DNA of 64,000 nucleotides from positions 310,001 to 374,000 of the forward strand of contig NZ_JBGTYM010000001.1 of NCBI RefSeq assembly GCF_044142105.1, read 5' to 3'. A model generated the notes under the pieces. It had not been told where the DNA came from and did no database searches. It saw only the letters and a program-made list of their open reading frames with translations. The position numbers and the translations under genes are program-made. Source of the stretch: Pseudogemmobacter sp044142105. Its GTDB lineage: Bacteria; Pseudomonadota; Alphaproteobacteria; Rhodobacterales; Rhodobacteraceae. Shown piece after piece: positions 32,867 to 41,389 of this stretch (position 1 is its first letter; the number at the start of each line of letters is the position of its first letter).

Positions 32867-35080
32867 ATGGCGACGATCATCCTTCTTGCTCCTCTGATCG
32901 GGGCCATTATCTGCGGCTTTGGCTGGCGCATCATCGGCGAGCGTGCGGGACAGGTGCTGACCACCTCGCTGGTCTTCCTGGCTGCCGCGCTGTCCTGGAT
33001 CATCTTCCTGACCTTCGACGGCGAGACCCAGCATATCCACCTTCTCGACTGGGTGCAGTCGGGCAGCCTGGACAGCGCCTGGCAGATCCGCATCGACCGG
33101 CTGACCGCGATCATGCTGGTTGTCGTCAACTCGGTCTCGGCGCTGGTGCATCTGTATTCGTTCGGCTACATGGCGCATGACGAGAACTGGCATGAGGGCG
33201 AGCATTACAAGGCCCGCTTCTTCGCCTATCTGTCCTTCTTCACCTTCGCCATGTTGACGCTGGTAACATCGGACAACCTGATCCAGATGTTCTTTGGCTG
33301 GGAAGGCGTGGGCGTCGCGTCCTATCTGCTGATCGGCTTCTACTACCGCAAGCCCTCGGCGAATGCCGCCGCGATCAAGGCCTTTGTGGTGAACCGGGTC
33401 GGTGACTTCGGCTTCTGTCTTGGCATCTTCGCGCTGTACTATCTGACCGACTCGGTCAAGTTCGACGATATCTTCGCCGCCGCGCCCGCCTTGCAGAACA
33501 CCACGCTTGGATTCCTCTGGGGCGAGTGGAATGCCGCGAACCTGATCGGCGTCCTTTTGTTCATTGGCGCGATGGGCAAATCGGCGCAGCTGCTCCTGCA
33601 CACCTGGCTGCCCGACGCGATGGAAGGCCCGACGCCGGTTTCGGCGCTGATCCATGCCGCGACCATGGTGACGGCGGGGGTGTTCCTGGTCTGCCGGATG
33701 TCGCCGCTTTATGAATTCGCGCCCGCCGCGACGGCCTTCATCACCGTTCTGGGCGCCACGACCGCCTTCTTCGCGGCGACCGTGGGTCTGGTGCAGAATG
33801 ACATCAAACGCGTCATCGCCTATTCGACCTGTTCGCAGCTGGGCTACATGTTCGTCGCCGCAGGCTCGGGCGTCTATTCGGTGGCGATGTTCCACCTCTT
33901 CACCCACGCCTTCTTTAAGGCGATGCTGTTCCTGGGCGCCGGATCTGTCATCCATGCGACGCATCACGAGCAGGACATGCGGAACTATGGCGGGCTGCGC
34001 AAACAGATCCCGCTGACCTTCTGGGCGATGATGATCGGCACGCTGGCCATCACCGGCGTCGGCATTCCGCTGACCCATTTCGGCTTTGCCGGCTTCCTGT
34101 CGAAGGATGCGGTGATCGAAAGCGCCTTTGCGGGCGGCAGCATGTACGCCTTCTGGCTTCTGGTGATCGCGGCCTGCTTCACCAGCTTCTATTCCTGGCG
34201 CCTGATGTTCCTGACCTTCTACGGTGAAAGCCGCGCGCAGGGTCATGGCCACGGCCATCACGGCCACGGCCACGATGACCACGGCCATGGCGAGCATACG
34301 CCGCATGAAAGCCCGATGGTCATGCTGGTCCCGCTGGGCGTGCTTGCCCTGGGGGCAATGTTCTCGGGGATGCTGTGGTACAACGTGTTCTTCGGTGACG
34401 AGGCCAAGCTGCGGAGCTGGTTCGGCATGGAAGCCGTGGCCGAGCATGGTGAAGCCACCGCCGAGCACGCGACCGAAGCCGCTCCGGCCACAGGGGTCGC
34501 GACCGAGACGGCTGCAACCGAACCTGCCGCCACCGCGCCGGTCGCCACCGAAGCGGCCGAGACCGAAGCCGCTGCGGCCGAGGCAACAGTCGAGCATGGC
34601 ATCGAGGGGGCACAGGCCGCCGTCGCCCCGAAAGGCGCGATCTATATAGCGGCCGACAATCATGTGATCCACGAGGCACATGAAGCGCCGAAATGGGTCA
34701 AGGTCTCGCCCTTCGTCGCCATGCTGATCGGCTTTGTCGTGGCCTGGCTGTTCTACATCAAGCGTCCCGACCTGCCGGGCCGTCTGGCTGCGGCGCAGCG
34801 TCCGCTCTACCTGTTCCTGTTGAACAAGTGGTATTTCGACGAGCTTTACGACTGGGTCTTCGTGCGGCCCGCGAAATGGTTGGGCCGGTTCCTGTGGAAA
34901 AAGGGCGACGGCACCATCATTGACGGCACGATCAACGGGGTGGCGATGGGGATCATTCCCTTCTTCACCCGCCTCGCAGGCAGGGCGCAGTCGGGATATC
35001 TGTTCCACTATGCCTTCGCCATGGTGCTGGGGATCGTGATCCTCGTCACCTGGATGACCCTTTTCGGCGGCGCCAGGTAA
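32867..35080 (+). CDS. nuoL: NADH-quinone oxidoreductase subunit L with an expanded hydrophilic loop
   Basis: 737 residues; E. coli NuoL has about 613. Antiporter-like core: FFGWEGVGVASYLLIGFYY, MGKSAQLLLHTWLPDAMEGPTPVSALIHAATMVTAGVFLVCR and the C-terminal lateral-helix region. Two inserts explain the length: a His/Gly/Asp-rich tract at about residues 456-477 and an Ala/Glu/Thr-rich tract at about 520-610, flanking one membrane helix. Both are in frame and GC-rich, so this looks like lineage-specific loop growth, not damage. The distal proton pump of complex I with the long lateral helix. Confidence 0.96.
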   Translation: MATIILLAPLIGAIICGFGWRIIGERAGQVLTTSLVFLAAALSWIIFLTFDGETQHIHLLDWVQSGSLDSAWQIRIDRLTAIMLVVVNSVSALVHLYSFGYMAHDENWHEGEHYKARFFAYLSFFTFAMLTLVTSDNLIQMFFGWEGVGVASYLLIGFYYRKPSANAAAIKAFVVNRVGDFGFCLGIFALYYLTDSVKFDDIFAAAPALQNTTLGFLWGEWNAANLIGVLLFIGAMGKSAQLLLHTWLPDAMEGPTPVSALIHAATMVTAGVFLVCRMSPLYEFAPAATAFITVLGATTAFFAATVGLVQNDIKRVIAYSTCSQLGYMFVAAGSGVYSVAMFHLFTHAFFKAMLFLGAGSVIHATHHEQDMRNYGGLRKQIPLTFWAMMIGTLAITGVGIPLTHFGFAGFLSKDAVIESAFAGGSMYAFWLLVIAACFTSFYSWRLMFLTFYGESRAQGHGHGHHGHGHDDHGHGEHTPHESPMVMLVPLGVLALGAMFSGMLWYNVFFGDEAKLRSWFGMEAVAEHGEATAEHATEAAPATGVATETAATEPAATAPVATEAAETEAAAAEATVEHGIEGAQAAVAPKGAIYIAADNHVIHEAHEAPKWVKVSPFVAMLIGFVVAWLFYIKRPDLPGRLAAAQRPLYLFLLNKWYFDELYDWVFVRPAKWLGRFLWKKGDGTIIDGTINGVAMGIIPFFTRLAGRAQSGYLFHYAFAMVLGIVILVTWMTLFGGAR

Positions 35081-35094
35081 GGGGCGCGGGATCA

Positions 35095-36633
35095 ATGGCA
35101 CAGCAACTTCTCTCGATCATCACCTTCCTGCCGCTGGTCGCGGCTGCCATCCTGGCCCTGTTCCTGCGCGGTGACGACGCCGCCGCCAGGCAGAACGCCA
35201 AATGGCTGGCGATGTTCGCCACCATCGTGACCTTCCTTGCCTCGCTGTTCTTGCTGGCCGAGTTCGACCCGTCGAATACCGGCTTCCAGTTCGTGGTGGA
35301 AAAGCCCTGGATCCTTGGCTTCTCCTACAAGATGGGCGTCGATGGCATCTCGATCCTCTTCGTGATGCTGACCACCTTCCTCATGCCGCTGGTGATCTGG
35401 TCGGCCTGGGAGGTGGAGACCCGCGTCAAGGAATACATGATCGCTTTTCTGGTGCTGGAAACCCTGATGCTGGGCGTGTTCTGCGCGCTGGATCTGGTGC
35501 TGTTCTACCTGTTCTTCGAGGCCGGTCTGATCCCGATGTTCCTGATCATCGGCATCTGGGGCGGCAAGGAGCGCATCTACGCGGCCTTCAAGTTCTTCCT
35601 CTACACCTTCCTCGGCTCGGTGCTGATGCTGGTCGCGATGATCGCGATGTATTGGGATGCCGGTACCACCGACATCGCCAAGCTGCTGACCCATGGCTTC
35701 GCGCATGAGACGATCGGCGTCGCGGGCTTCACCATCGTCGGCGGGATGCAGACACTGCTGTTCCTGGCCTTCTTTGCCAGTTTCGCGGTGAAGATGCCGA
35801 TGTGGCCGGTCCATACCTGGCTGCCCGACGCCCACGTTCAGGCGCCGACCGCAGGTTCCGTGGTTCTGGCCGCGATCCTTCTGAAGATGGGCGGCTACGG
35901 CTTCCTGCGCTTCTCGCTGCCGATGTTCCCGGTTGCGTCCGATCTGTTGTCGCCGCTGGTGTTCTGGATGTCGGCCATCGCCATCGTCTACACCTCGCTT
36001 GTGGCGCTGGCGCAAAGCGACATGAAGAAGCTGATCGCCTATTCCTCGGTCGCCCATATGGGTTACGTGACCATGGGTATCTTTGCGGCGAACCAGCAGG
36101 GCATCGACGGCGCGATCTTCCAGATGCTGTCGCATGGCTTCATCTCGGGCGCCTTGTTCCTCTGCGTCGGCGTGATCTATGACCGGATGCACACGCGCGA
36201 GATCGACGCTTATGGCGGCCTTGTGAACCGGATGCCGCGCTATGCGATGGTGTTCATGTTCTTCACCATGGCGAATGTGGGCCTGCCGGGCACAAGCGGA
36301 TTCATCGGCGAGTTCCTGACGCTGATGGGAATCTTCCAGGTCAACACCTGGATCGCCACGATCGCGACCACGGGCGTCATCCTGTCGGCGGCCTATGCGC
36401 TGTGGCTTTATCGCCGCGTCGTCATGGGCGATCTGATCAAGGAAGCGCTCAAATCGATCACCGACATGACGGCGCGCGAAAAGGCGATCTTCGCGCCGCT
36501 GATCGCCATGACCCTGATCCTGGGCGTCTATCCTAAGGCCGTGACCGATATCATCGGTCCGACGGTTGCCCAGCTTGTCACCGATTACCACGCCGCCATC
36601 CCCGCCGGGGATGCCGAAGTGGCCCTGCACTGA
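35095..36633 (+). CDS. nuoM: NADH-quinone oxidoreductase subunit M
   Basis: 512 residues, about 14 membrane helices. LVLFYLFFEAGLIPMFLIIGIWGG (conserved Glu), VKMPMWPVHTWLPDAHVQAPTAGSVVLAAILLKMGGYGFLRF and AYSSVAHMGYV are the ND4 antiporter signatures with the key Lys residues. Proton-pumping subunit between NuoL and NuoN. Normal length. Confidence 0.97.
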   Translation: MAQQLLSIITFLPLVAAAILALFLRGDDAAARQNAKWLAMFATIVTFLASLFLLAEFDPSNTGFQFVVEKPWILGFSYKMGVDGISILFVMLTTFLMPLVIWSAWEVETRVKEYMIAFLVLETLMLGVFCALDLVLFYLFFEAGLIPMFLIIGIWGGKERIYAAFKFFLYTFLGSVLMLVAMIAMYWDAGTTDIAKLLTHGFAHETIGVAGFTIVGGMQTLLFLAFFASFAVKMPMWPVHTWLPDAHVQAPTAGSVVLAAILLKMGGYGFLRFSLPMFPVASDLLSPLVFWMSAIAIVYTSLVALAQSDMKKLIAYSSVAHMGYVTMGIFAANQQGIDGAIFQMLSHGFISGALFLCVGVIYDRMHTREIDAYGGLVNRMPRYAMVFMFFTMANVGLPGTSGFIGEFLTLMGIFQVNTWIATIATTGVILSAAYALWLYRRVVMGDLIKEALKSITDMTAREKAIFAPLIAMTLILGVYPKAVTDIIGPTVAQLVTDYHAAIPAGDAEVALH

Positions 36634-36643
36634 GGACCGGACC

Positions 36644-38080
36644 ATGACTTCCGCAGATTTCAACACCGTCCTGCCCGAGGTGATCCTGGCCCTTTTCGCC
36701 ATGCTGGCGCTTCTGGGGGCGGTGTACACCGGCAAGGACAAGCTGGCCTCGTCGATCACCTGGGCCACGGCGGGGCTGTTCGTCGCGCTGGCGCTGTGGA
36801 TCGGGCTGTCCTCCAGCGGCGAACGCGCGGCCTTTGGCGGCATGTTCGTCGATGATCCTTTCGCCCGCTTCGCGAAGATCATCATCCTCGTCTCTTCGGC
36901 CGCCGTGTTGATGATGTCGGAATCCTACATGTCGCGCCGCGGGCTGCTGCGGTTCGAGTTCCCCATCCTGGTCACGCTGGCCGTTCTGGGCATGTGCATG
37001 ATGGTTTCCGCGGGCGACCTGATGGCGCTCTACATGGGACTCGAGCTGCAGTCGCTGGCTCTCTATGTCGTTGCGGCGCTGCGCCGGGATTCCGTCAAGT
37101 CGACCGAGGCCGGTCTGAAGTACTTCGTCCTTGGCGCGCTGTCTTCGGGCCTGCTCCTGTACGGCGCCTCGCTGGTCTATGGCTATGCCGGGACGACGCT
37201 CTTCTCGGGCATCCTGTCGACCCTGGGCGGCGAATTGCCTTTGGGGCTGCTGATCGGCCTTGTGTTCATGCTGGCCGGTCTGGCCTTCAAGATCTCGGCC
37301 GCGCCGTTCCACATGTGGACGCCGGATGTCTATGAAGGCTCGCCCACGCCAGTGACCGCCTTCTTCGCCACCGCGCCCAAGGTTGCCGCCATGGCGCTGA
37401 TCGCGCGGCTGGCGCAGGATGCCTTCGGTGCCATTCCCGGCCAATGGGGCCAAGTTCTGGCGGCGCTGGCGGTGGTGTCGATGTTCCTGGGCGCCGTGGC
37501 GGCGATCGGGCAGAAAGACATCAAGCGGCTGATGGCCTATTCCTCGATCGCGCATATGGGCTATGCGCTGATCGGCCTTTCGACCGGCACGGTCGAGGGC
37601 GTGCAGGCCATGCTGGTCTATATGGCGATCTATGTGACGATGAATGTCGGCACCTTCGCCTTCATCCTGTCGATGGAGCGCGATGGCCGCCCGGTCACCG
37701 ACATTGCCGGGCTGAACATGTTCTCGAAGACCGAGCCGCTGAAGGCGCTGGCGCTGTTGATCCTGATGTTCTCGCTGGCGGGCGTGCCGCCCATGGTCGG
37801 CTTCTTCGGGAAGTTCTACGTCCTGAAGGCCGCGGTCGATGCAGGCATGGTCTGGCTGGCAGTGGCGGGGGCGGTGGCCTCAGTCATCGGTGCCTTCTAC
37901 TATCTGCGCATCGTCTTCTTCATGTATTTCGGCAGCCCGACCGAGCCGGTCGAAAGCCGGATGGTGCCGGTGCAATGGGCGCTGATGGTGGCGGTGGCCG
38001 CGGTCATGCTGCTGGGCGTGGTGAACCTGTTCGGGATCGAGCCGGTGGCGCGGGTCGCGGCCGAAGCCCTTGTCCGCTGA
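36644..38080 (+). CDS. nuoN: NADH-quinone oxidoreductase subunit N
   Basis: 478 residues from ATG 36644; the upstream in-frame start lies in nuoM. ND2-type antiporter subunit: MALYMGLELQSLALYVVAALRRDSVKSTEAGLKYFVLGALSSG, AFKISAAPFHMWTPDVYEGSPTPVTAFFATAPK and LMAYSSIAHMGYALIGLS carry the conserved Glu and Lys. Last of the 14 core subunits; birA follows after one base. Confidence 0.97.
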   Translation: MTSADFNTVLPEVILALFAMLALLGAVYTGKDKLASSITWATAGLFVALALWIGLSSSGERAAFGGMFVDDPFARFAKIIILVSSAAVLMMSESYMSRRGLLRFEFPILVTLAVLGMCMMVSAGDLMALYMGLELQSLALYVVAALRRDSVKSTEAGLKYFVLGALSSGLLLYGASLVYGYAGTTLFSGILSTLGGELPLGLLIGLVFMLAGLAFKISAAPFHMWTPDVYEGSPTPVTAFFATAPKVAAMALIARLAQDAFGAIPGQWGQVLAALAVVSMFLGAVAAIGQKDIKRLMAYSSIAHMGYALIGLSTGTVEGVQAMLVYMAIYVTMNVGTFAFILSMERDGRPVTDIAGLNMFSKTEPLKALALLILMFSLAGVPPMVGFFGKFYVLKAAVDAGMVWLAVAGAVASVIGAFYYLRIVFFMYFGSPTEPVESRMVPVQWALMVAVAAVMLLGVVNLFGIEPVARVAAEALVR

Positions 38081-38081
38081 G

Positions 38082-38810
38082 ATGGCCCAGGCGGGGCGGG
38101 TGCTGCTGGCATCGGTCGATTCGACCAATGCCGAGGGCTTCCGCCGCGCCGCAACCGCGCCGGGCGATCTGCCGCTATGGATCGTCGCACGGGAACAGAC
38201 GGCAGGACGGGGGCGCCGGGCGCGGCCTTGGGCGTCGCCGCCGGGCAATTTCTACGGCTCTCTGGCGATGCGGGTCGACGGGCCAGCGGCGCAGATCGCC
38301 CTGCGCAGCTTTGCCGCCGCGCTGGCGCTGCGCGATGCCTTCGTCGCTTTGACCGGCCTTCCCCAGGTCTTCGCTCTGAAATGGCCCAATGACGTGCTGC
38401 TGAACGAGGGCAAGGTCGCCGGGATCCTCTTGGAATCCTCGGGGCCGGTCCTGTGCATCGGTATTGGCGTGAACCTGATCGGCGCGCCGCCTTTGTCGGC
38501 GGTCGAGCCCGGGGCCGTGCCCCCCGTCTCGATCCTGCAAGAGACGGGGTTGCGGATCACGCCCGAAGCCTTTCTCGACGCGCTGGCCCCGGCCTTTGCC
38601 GCGCGCGAAGCGGCGCTGGCGGCAGGAGGTTTTGCCGCGCTGCGTGACGATTGGCTCTCCAATGCCGCGCGGCTTGGCCAGCCGATCCGCGCCCGGACCG
38701 GCAATGAGACCCGCGAGGGCACATTTGAAACGGTGGATGCCGAGGGCAACCTGATCCTGCGCATGGCCTCGGGTCCGGTTGCTATCCCGGCGGCCGATGT
38801 GTTCTTCTAG
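38082..38810 (+). CDS. birA: Biotin--[acetyl-CoA carboxylase] ligase (no HTH domain)
   Basis: 242 residues from ATG 38082; a TTG at 38070 would overlap nuoN. Catalytic pattern: VDSTNAEGFR, REQTAGRGRRARPWASPPGNFYGSL (biotinyl-AMP loop, GRGRRGR-like), LKWPNDVLLNEGKVAGILLE and GIGVNLIGAP. It attaches biotin to carboxylases. It lacks the N-terminal DNA-binding domain of E. coli BirA, so it is an enzyme only. Position right after nuoN is common in alphaproteobacteria. Confidence 0.94.
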   Translation: MAQAGRVLLASVDSTNAEGFRRAATAPGDLPLWIVAREQTAGRGRRARPWASPPGNFYGSLAMRVDGPAAQIALRSFAAALALRDAFVALTGLPQVFALKWPNDVLLNEGKVAGILLESSGPVLCIGIGVNLIGAPPLSAVEPGAVPPVSILQETGLRITPEAFLDALAPAFAAREAALAAGGFAALRDDWLSNAARLGQPIRARTGNETREGTFETVDAEGNLILRMASGPVAIPAADVFF

Positions 38811-38829
38811 CGGGGCACAGGGAGGGGAT

Positions 38830-39603
38830 ATGCTTCTCGCCATCGACTGCGGCAACACCAATACGGTCTTCAGCATCTGGGACGGAACCCGGTTCCTCGG
38901 CACTTGGCGGACCTCGACCGAATGGCAGCGCACGGCGGACCAGTATTTCGTCTGGCTGACCACGCTGATGGAACATCAGCACATCAACGCCCAGATCAAT
39001 GCGGTGATCATCTCGTCCACGGTGCCGCGCGTGGTCTTCAACCTGCGTGTGCTGGCCGATCGCTATTTCAACTGCCGCCCCTTCGTGGTGGGCAAGCCCG
39101 ATTGCCTTCTGCCTGTGCCGCCTCGGGTGGATGCCGGAACCGCGGTGGGGCCGGACCGTCTGGTCAATACGGCGGGCGCTTTCGATCGCCATGGCGGCAA
39201 TCTGATCGTGGTGGATTTCGGGACGGCGACAACCTTCGACGTCGTCGAGGATGACGGGGCCTATGTCGGCGGCGTCATCGCGCCCGGCGTGAACACTTCG
39301 CTGGAAGGGTTGCACAGCGCCGCCGCCGCCCTGCCGCATGTCGATGTCTCGCGCCCGCAAGGCGTGGTCGGCACCAATACCGTGGCCTGCATGCAGGCCG
39401 GGATCTGGTTCGGCTATATCGGGCTGGTCAAGGAAATCTGCGCGCGGATCAAGGCCGAGCGCGAGCGCGAGATGAAGATCATCGGCACGGGCGGGCTTGC
39501 CGTGCTGTTCGGCACGACGGATGTGCTGTTCGATGCCATCGAGGACGATCTGACGATGCACGGGCTGACCGTGATTCATCGCTTCAACAAGGAAAACGCA
39601 TGA
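38830..39603 (+). CDS. coaX: Type III pantothenate kinase
   Basis: 257 residues from ATG 38830, preceded by GGAGGGG. MLLAIDCGNTNTVFSIWDG (P-loop-like Asp motif), GPDRLVNTAGAF, VVDFGTATTFDVV and GGVIAPGVNTSLEGL are the CoaX signatures of the ASKHA fold. It phosphorylates pantothenate in the first step of coenzyme A synthesis and needs a monovalent cation. The end overlaps rnj by 4 bp. Confidence 0.96.
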   Translation: MLLAIDCGNTNTVFSIWDGTRFLGTWRTSTEWQRTADQYFVWLTTLMEHQHINAQINAVIISSTVPRVVFNLRVLADRYFNCRPFVVGKPDCLLPVPPRVDAGTAVGPDRLVNTAGAFDRHGGNLIVVDFGTATTFDVVEDDGAYVGGVIAPGVNTSLEGLHSAAAALPHVDVSRPQGVVGTNTVACMQAGIWFGYIGLVKEICARIKAEREREMKIIGTGGLAVLFGTTDVLFDAIEDDLTMHGLTVIHRFNKENA

Positions 39604-41273
39604 CAGACCGGCTGATCTATCTTCCCCTTGGCGGCGCGGGCGAGATCGGGATGAACGCCTATGTCTATGGCTATGGCGCGCCCGGCAAGGAAAGGCTGAT
39701 CCTGGTCGATATGGGCGTGACCTTCCCCGATATGGACAGCGCGCCGGGGGTCGAGGTGATCATGCCCGACATGGCCTGGCTTGTGGAGCGGGTCGACCGG
39801 CTTGAGGCGATCTTCATCACCCATGGCCATGAGGATCATATCGGTGCCCTGGGTCATTTGTGGCCGCAACTCAAGAAGCCGGTCTATGCCCGCCGCTTCA
39901 CCGCCACCTTGGGCCGCTTGAAGCTGGAAGAGGCGGGCCTGCCGCGCGATGCGGTGACCACGGTCGAACCGCGCCCGGCGGTGATCGAGGCCGGGCCGTT
40001 CAAGGTGCAATTCGTGCCGCTCGCCCATTCGATCCCGGAATCGGCGGCCCTGGTCATCGACACGCCGGCGGGCCGTATTGTCCATTCGGGCGATTTCAAG
40101 CTGGATCGCAGCCCGGTCGTGGGCGAGGCCTGGGACGATGCCGCCTGGGAGGCGCTGGCCGCCGAGAAGCCGGTCAAGGCGCTGATGTGCGATTCGACCA
40201 ATGTCTTTTCCACCCATCAGGGTCGCAGCGAGGCGACTTTGGCCGAGCCGCTGGCCGCGCTGATCGGAAAGGCGCCGGGTATGTTCGTCGCCACCACCTT
40301 CGGGTCCAACGTGGCGCGGCTGAAGACGCTGGCCGAGGCGGCGGTGGCGGCGGATCGCACGGTCTGCGTCATGGGCAGGTCGATGAAACGCATGCTGGCC
40401 GTGGCGCAGGAAACGGGGGTCTTGACCCAGTTCCCGCGCACCGTCACGCCCGAGGAGGCGCTGGACGTGCCGCGTCGCAACCTGATGCTCCTCGTCACCG
40501 GTAGCCAGGGCGAGCGGCGGGCGGCGGCGGCGGCCCTGTCGCGCGGCAAGTATCTGGGCTTCGAGATGCGGGAAGGCGACAGCTTCCTGTTTTCCTCGCG
40601 TACCATCCCCGGCAACGAGAAATCGGTGATCCGCATCTGGAACGCCTTTTCGGAAATGGGCGTGACCGTCCATGACGACACGGATGGGCTGTATCACGTC
40701 TCGGGTCATGCCAACCGGCCCGATCTGGAACATGTCCATCGCCTTCTCTTGCCCGACATGCTGGTGCCGATGCATGGCGAGCACCGTCATCTGAAAGAAC
40801 ATGTCCGCATCGCGACCGAGGCGGGGATTCCGGGCATCGTGGCGACGAATGGCATGATGCTGGACCTTTCGGGCGAAGTGCCGCGCGTGGTCGAGCATAT
40901 CGAGACGGGCCGCATCTATCTGGATGGCACCGTGCTGATCGGGGCGATGGACGGGGTGATCCGCGACCGTATCCGCATGGCGCTGAACGGCCATGCGCTG
41001 GTGACGGTGATCCTGGACGAAGGCGATCAGCCGATGGGCGAGCCTTGGGTCGAGCTGTCGGGCCTGACCGAGACCGGACTGGGCGGACGGATGCTCAACG
41101 AGACCATGGAAGCCGAGCTGGGCGAATGGATGGAGCGCGCAGGCCGCAAAGTTTTGAAGGACGACGACAAGATGGATGAGGAAATCCGCAAGATCGTTCG
41201 CCAGGTCGCGATGGAAGAAATCGGCAAGAAGCCGGAAGTGACGGTTGTGCTGAGCCGTCTGGTCGCCGAATAG
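39600..41273 (+). CDS. rnj: Ribonuclease J
   Basis: 557 residues. Metallo-beta-lactamase domain with H75, H77, D79 and H80 (THGHEDHIG), LAHSIPESAALVI and HSGDFKLD; a beta-CASP domain with CDSTNVFSTHQGRSEA, VTGSQGERRAA and VSGHANRPDLEHVHRLLLPDMLVPMHGEHRHL; and a C-terminal domain ending in VVLSRLVAE. It is a 5'-exo/endoribonuclease of RNA decay and rRNA maturation. Co-transcribed at the end of the nuo-birA-coaX unit and convergent with the rhlE-type helicase gene. Confidence 0.95.
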   Translation: MTDRLIYLPLGGAGEIGMNAYVYGYGAPGKERLILVDMGVTFPDMDSAPGVEVIMPDMAWLVERVDRLEAIFITHGHEDHIGALGHLWPQLKKPVYARRFTATLGRLKLEEAGLPRDAVTTVEPRPAVIEAGPFKVQFVPLAHSIPESAALVIDTPAGRIVHSGDFKLDRSPVVGEAWDDAAWEALAAEKPVKALMCDSTNVFSTHQGRSEATLAEPLAALIGKAPGMFVATTFGSNVARLKTLAEAAVAADRTVCVMGRSMKRMLAVAQETGVLTQFPRTVTPEEALDVPRRNLMLLVTGSQGERRAAAAALSRGKYLGFEMREGDSFLFSSRTIPGNEKSVIRIWNAFSEMGVTVHDDTDGLYHVSGHANRPDLEHVHRLLLPDMLVPMHGEHRHLKEHVRIATEAGIPGIVATNGMMLDLSGEVPRVVEHIETGRIYLDGTVLIGAMDGVIRDRIRMALNGHALVTVILDEGDQPMGEPWVELSGLTETGLGGRMLNETMEAELGEWMERAGRKVLKDDDKMDEEIRKIVRQVAMEEIGKKPEVTVVLSRLVAE

Positions 41274-41343
41274 GCGGGGCAGGGGCGGTTTCTCGACAAA
41301 ACTTACGGGCGCCGGGCCTTTCCGCCGGGCGCGCAGGATGAAA

Positions 41344-41367
41344 AAAGGGGCCTTGCGAGGCCCCTTT
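41344..41367. terminator. Bidirectional intrinsic terminator between rnj and rhlE
   Basis: Stem AAAGGGGCCT/AGGCCCCTTT (10 bp) with loop TGCG, with A-rich sequence on the left and T's on the right, 70 bp after rnj and 22 bp after the convergent helicase stop. It should serve both strands. This is the clearest terminator in the window. Confidence 0.85.
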
Positions 41368-41389
41368 CCATATCGACATTCTGCGGCGA

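Noticed and set aside
32858..36885. Very long minus-strand open frames (747 and 597 codons) opposite nuoL and nuoM/nuoN
   Set aside because: Antisense shadows of conserved subunits with His/Arg/Gln/Asp-rich composition and no recognisable domain or start site.
38070..38081. TTG start for birA at 38070
   Set aside because: It lies inside nuoN; the ATG at 38082 gives the family N-terminus directly.
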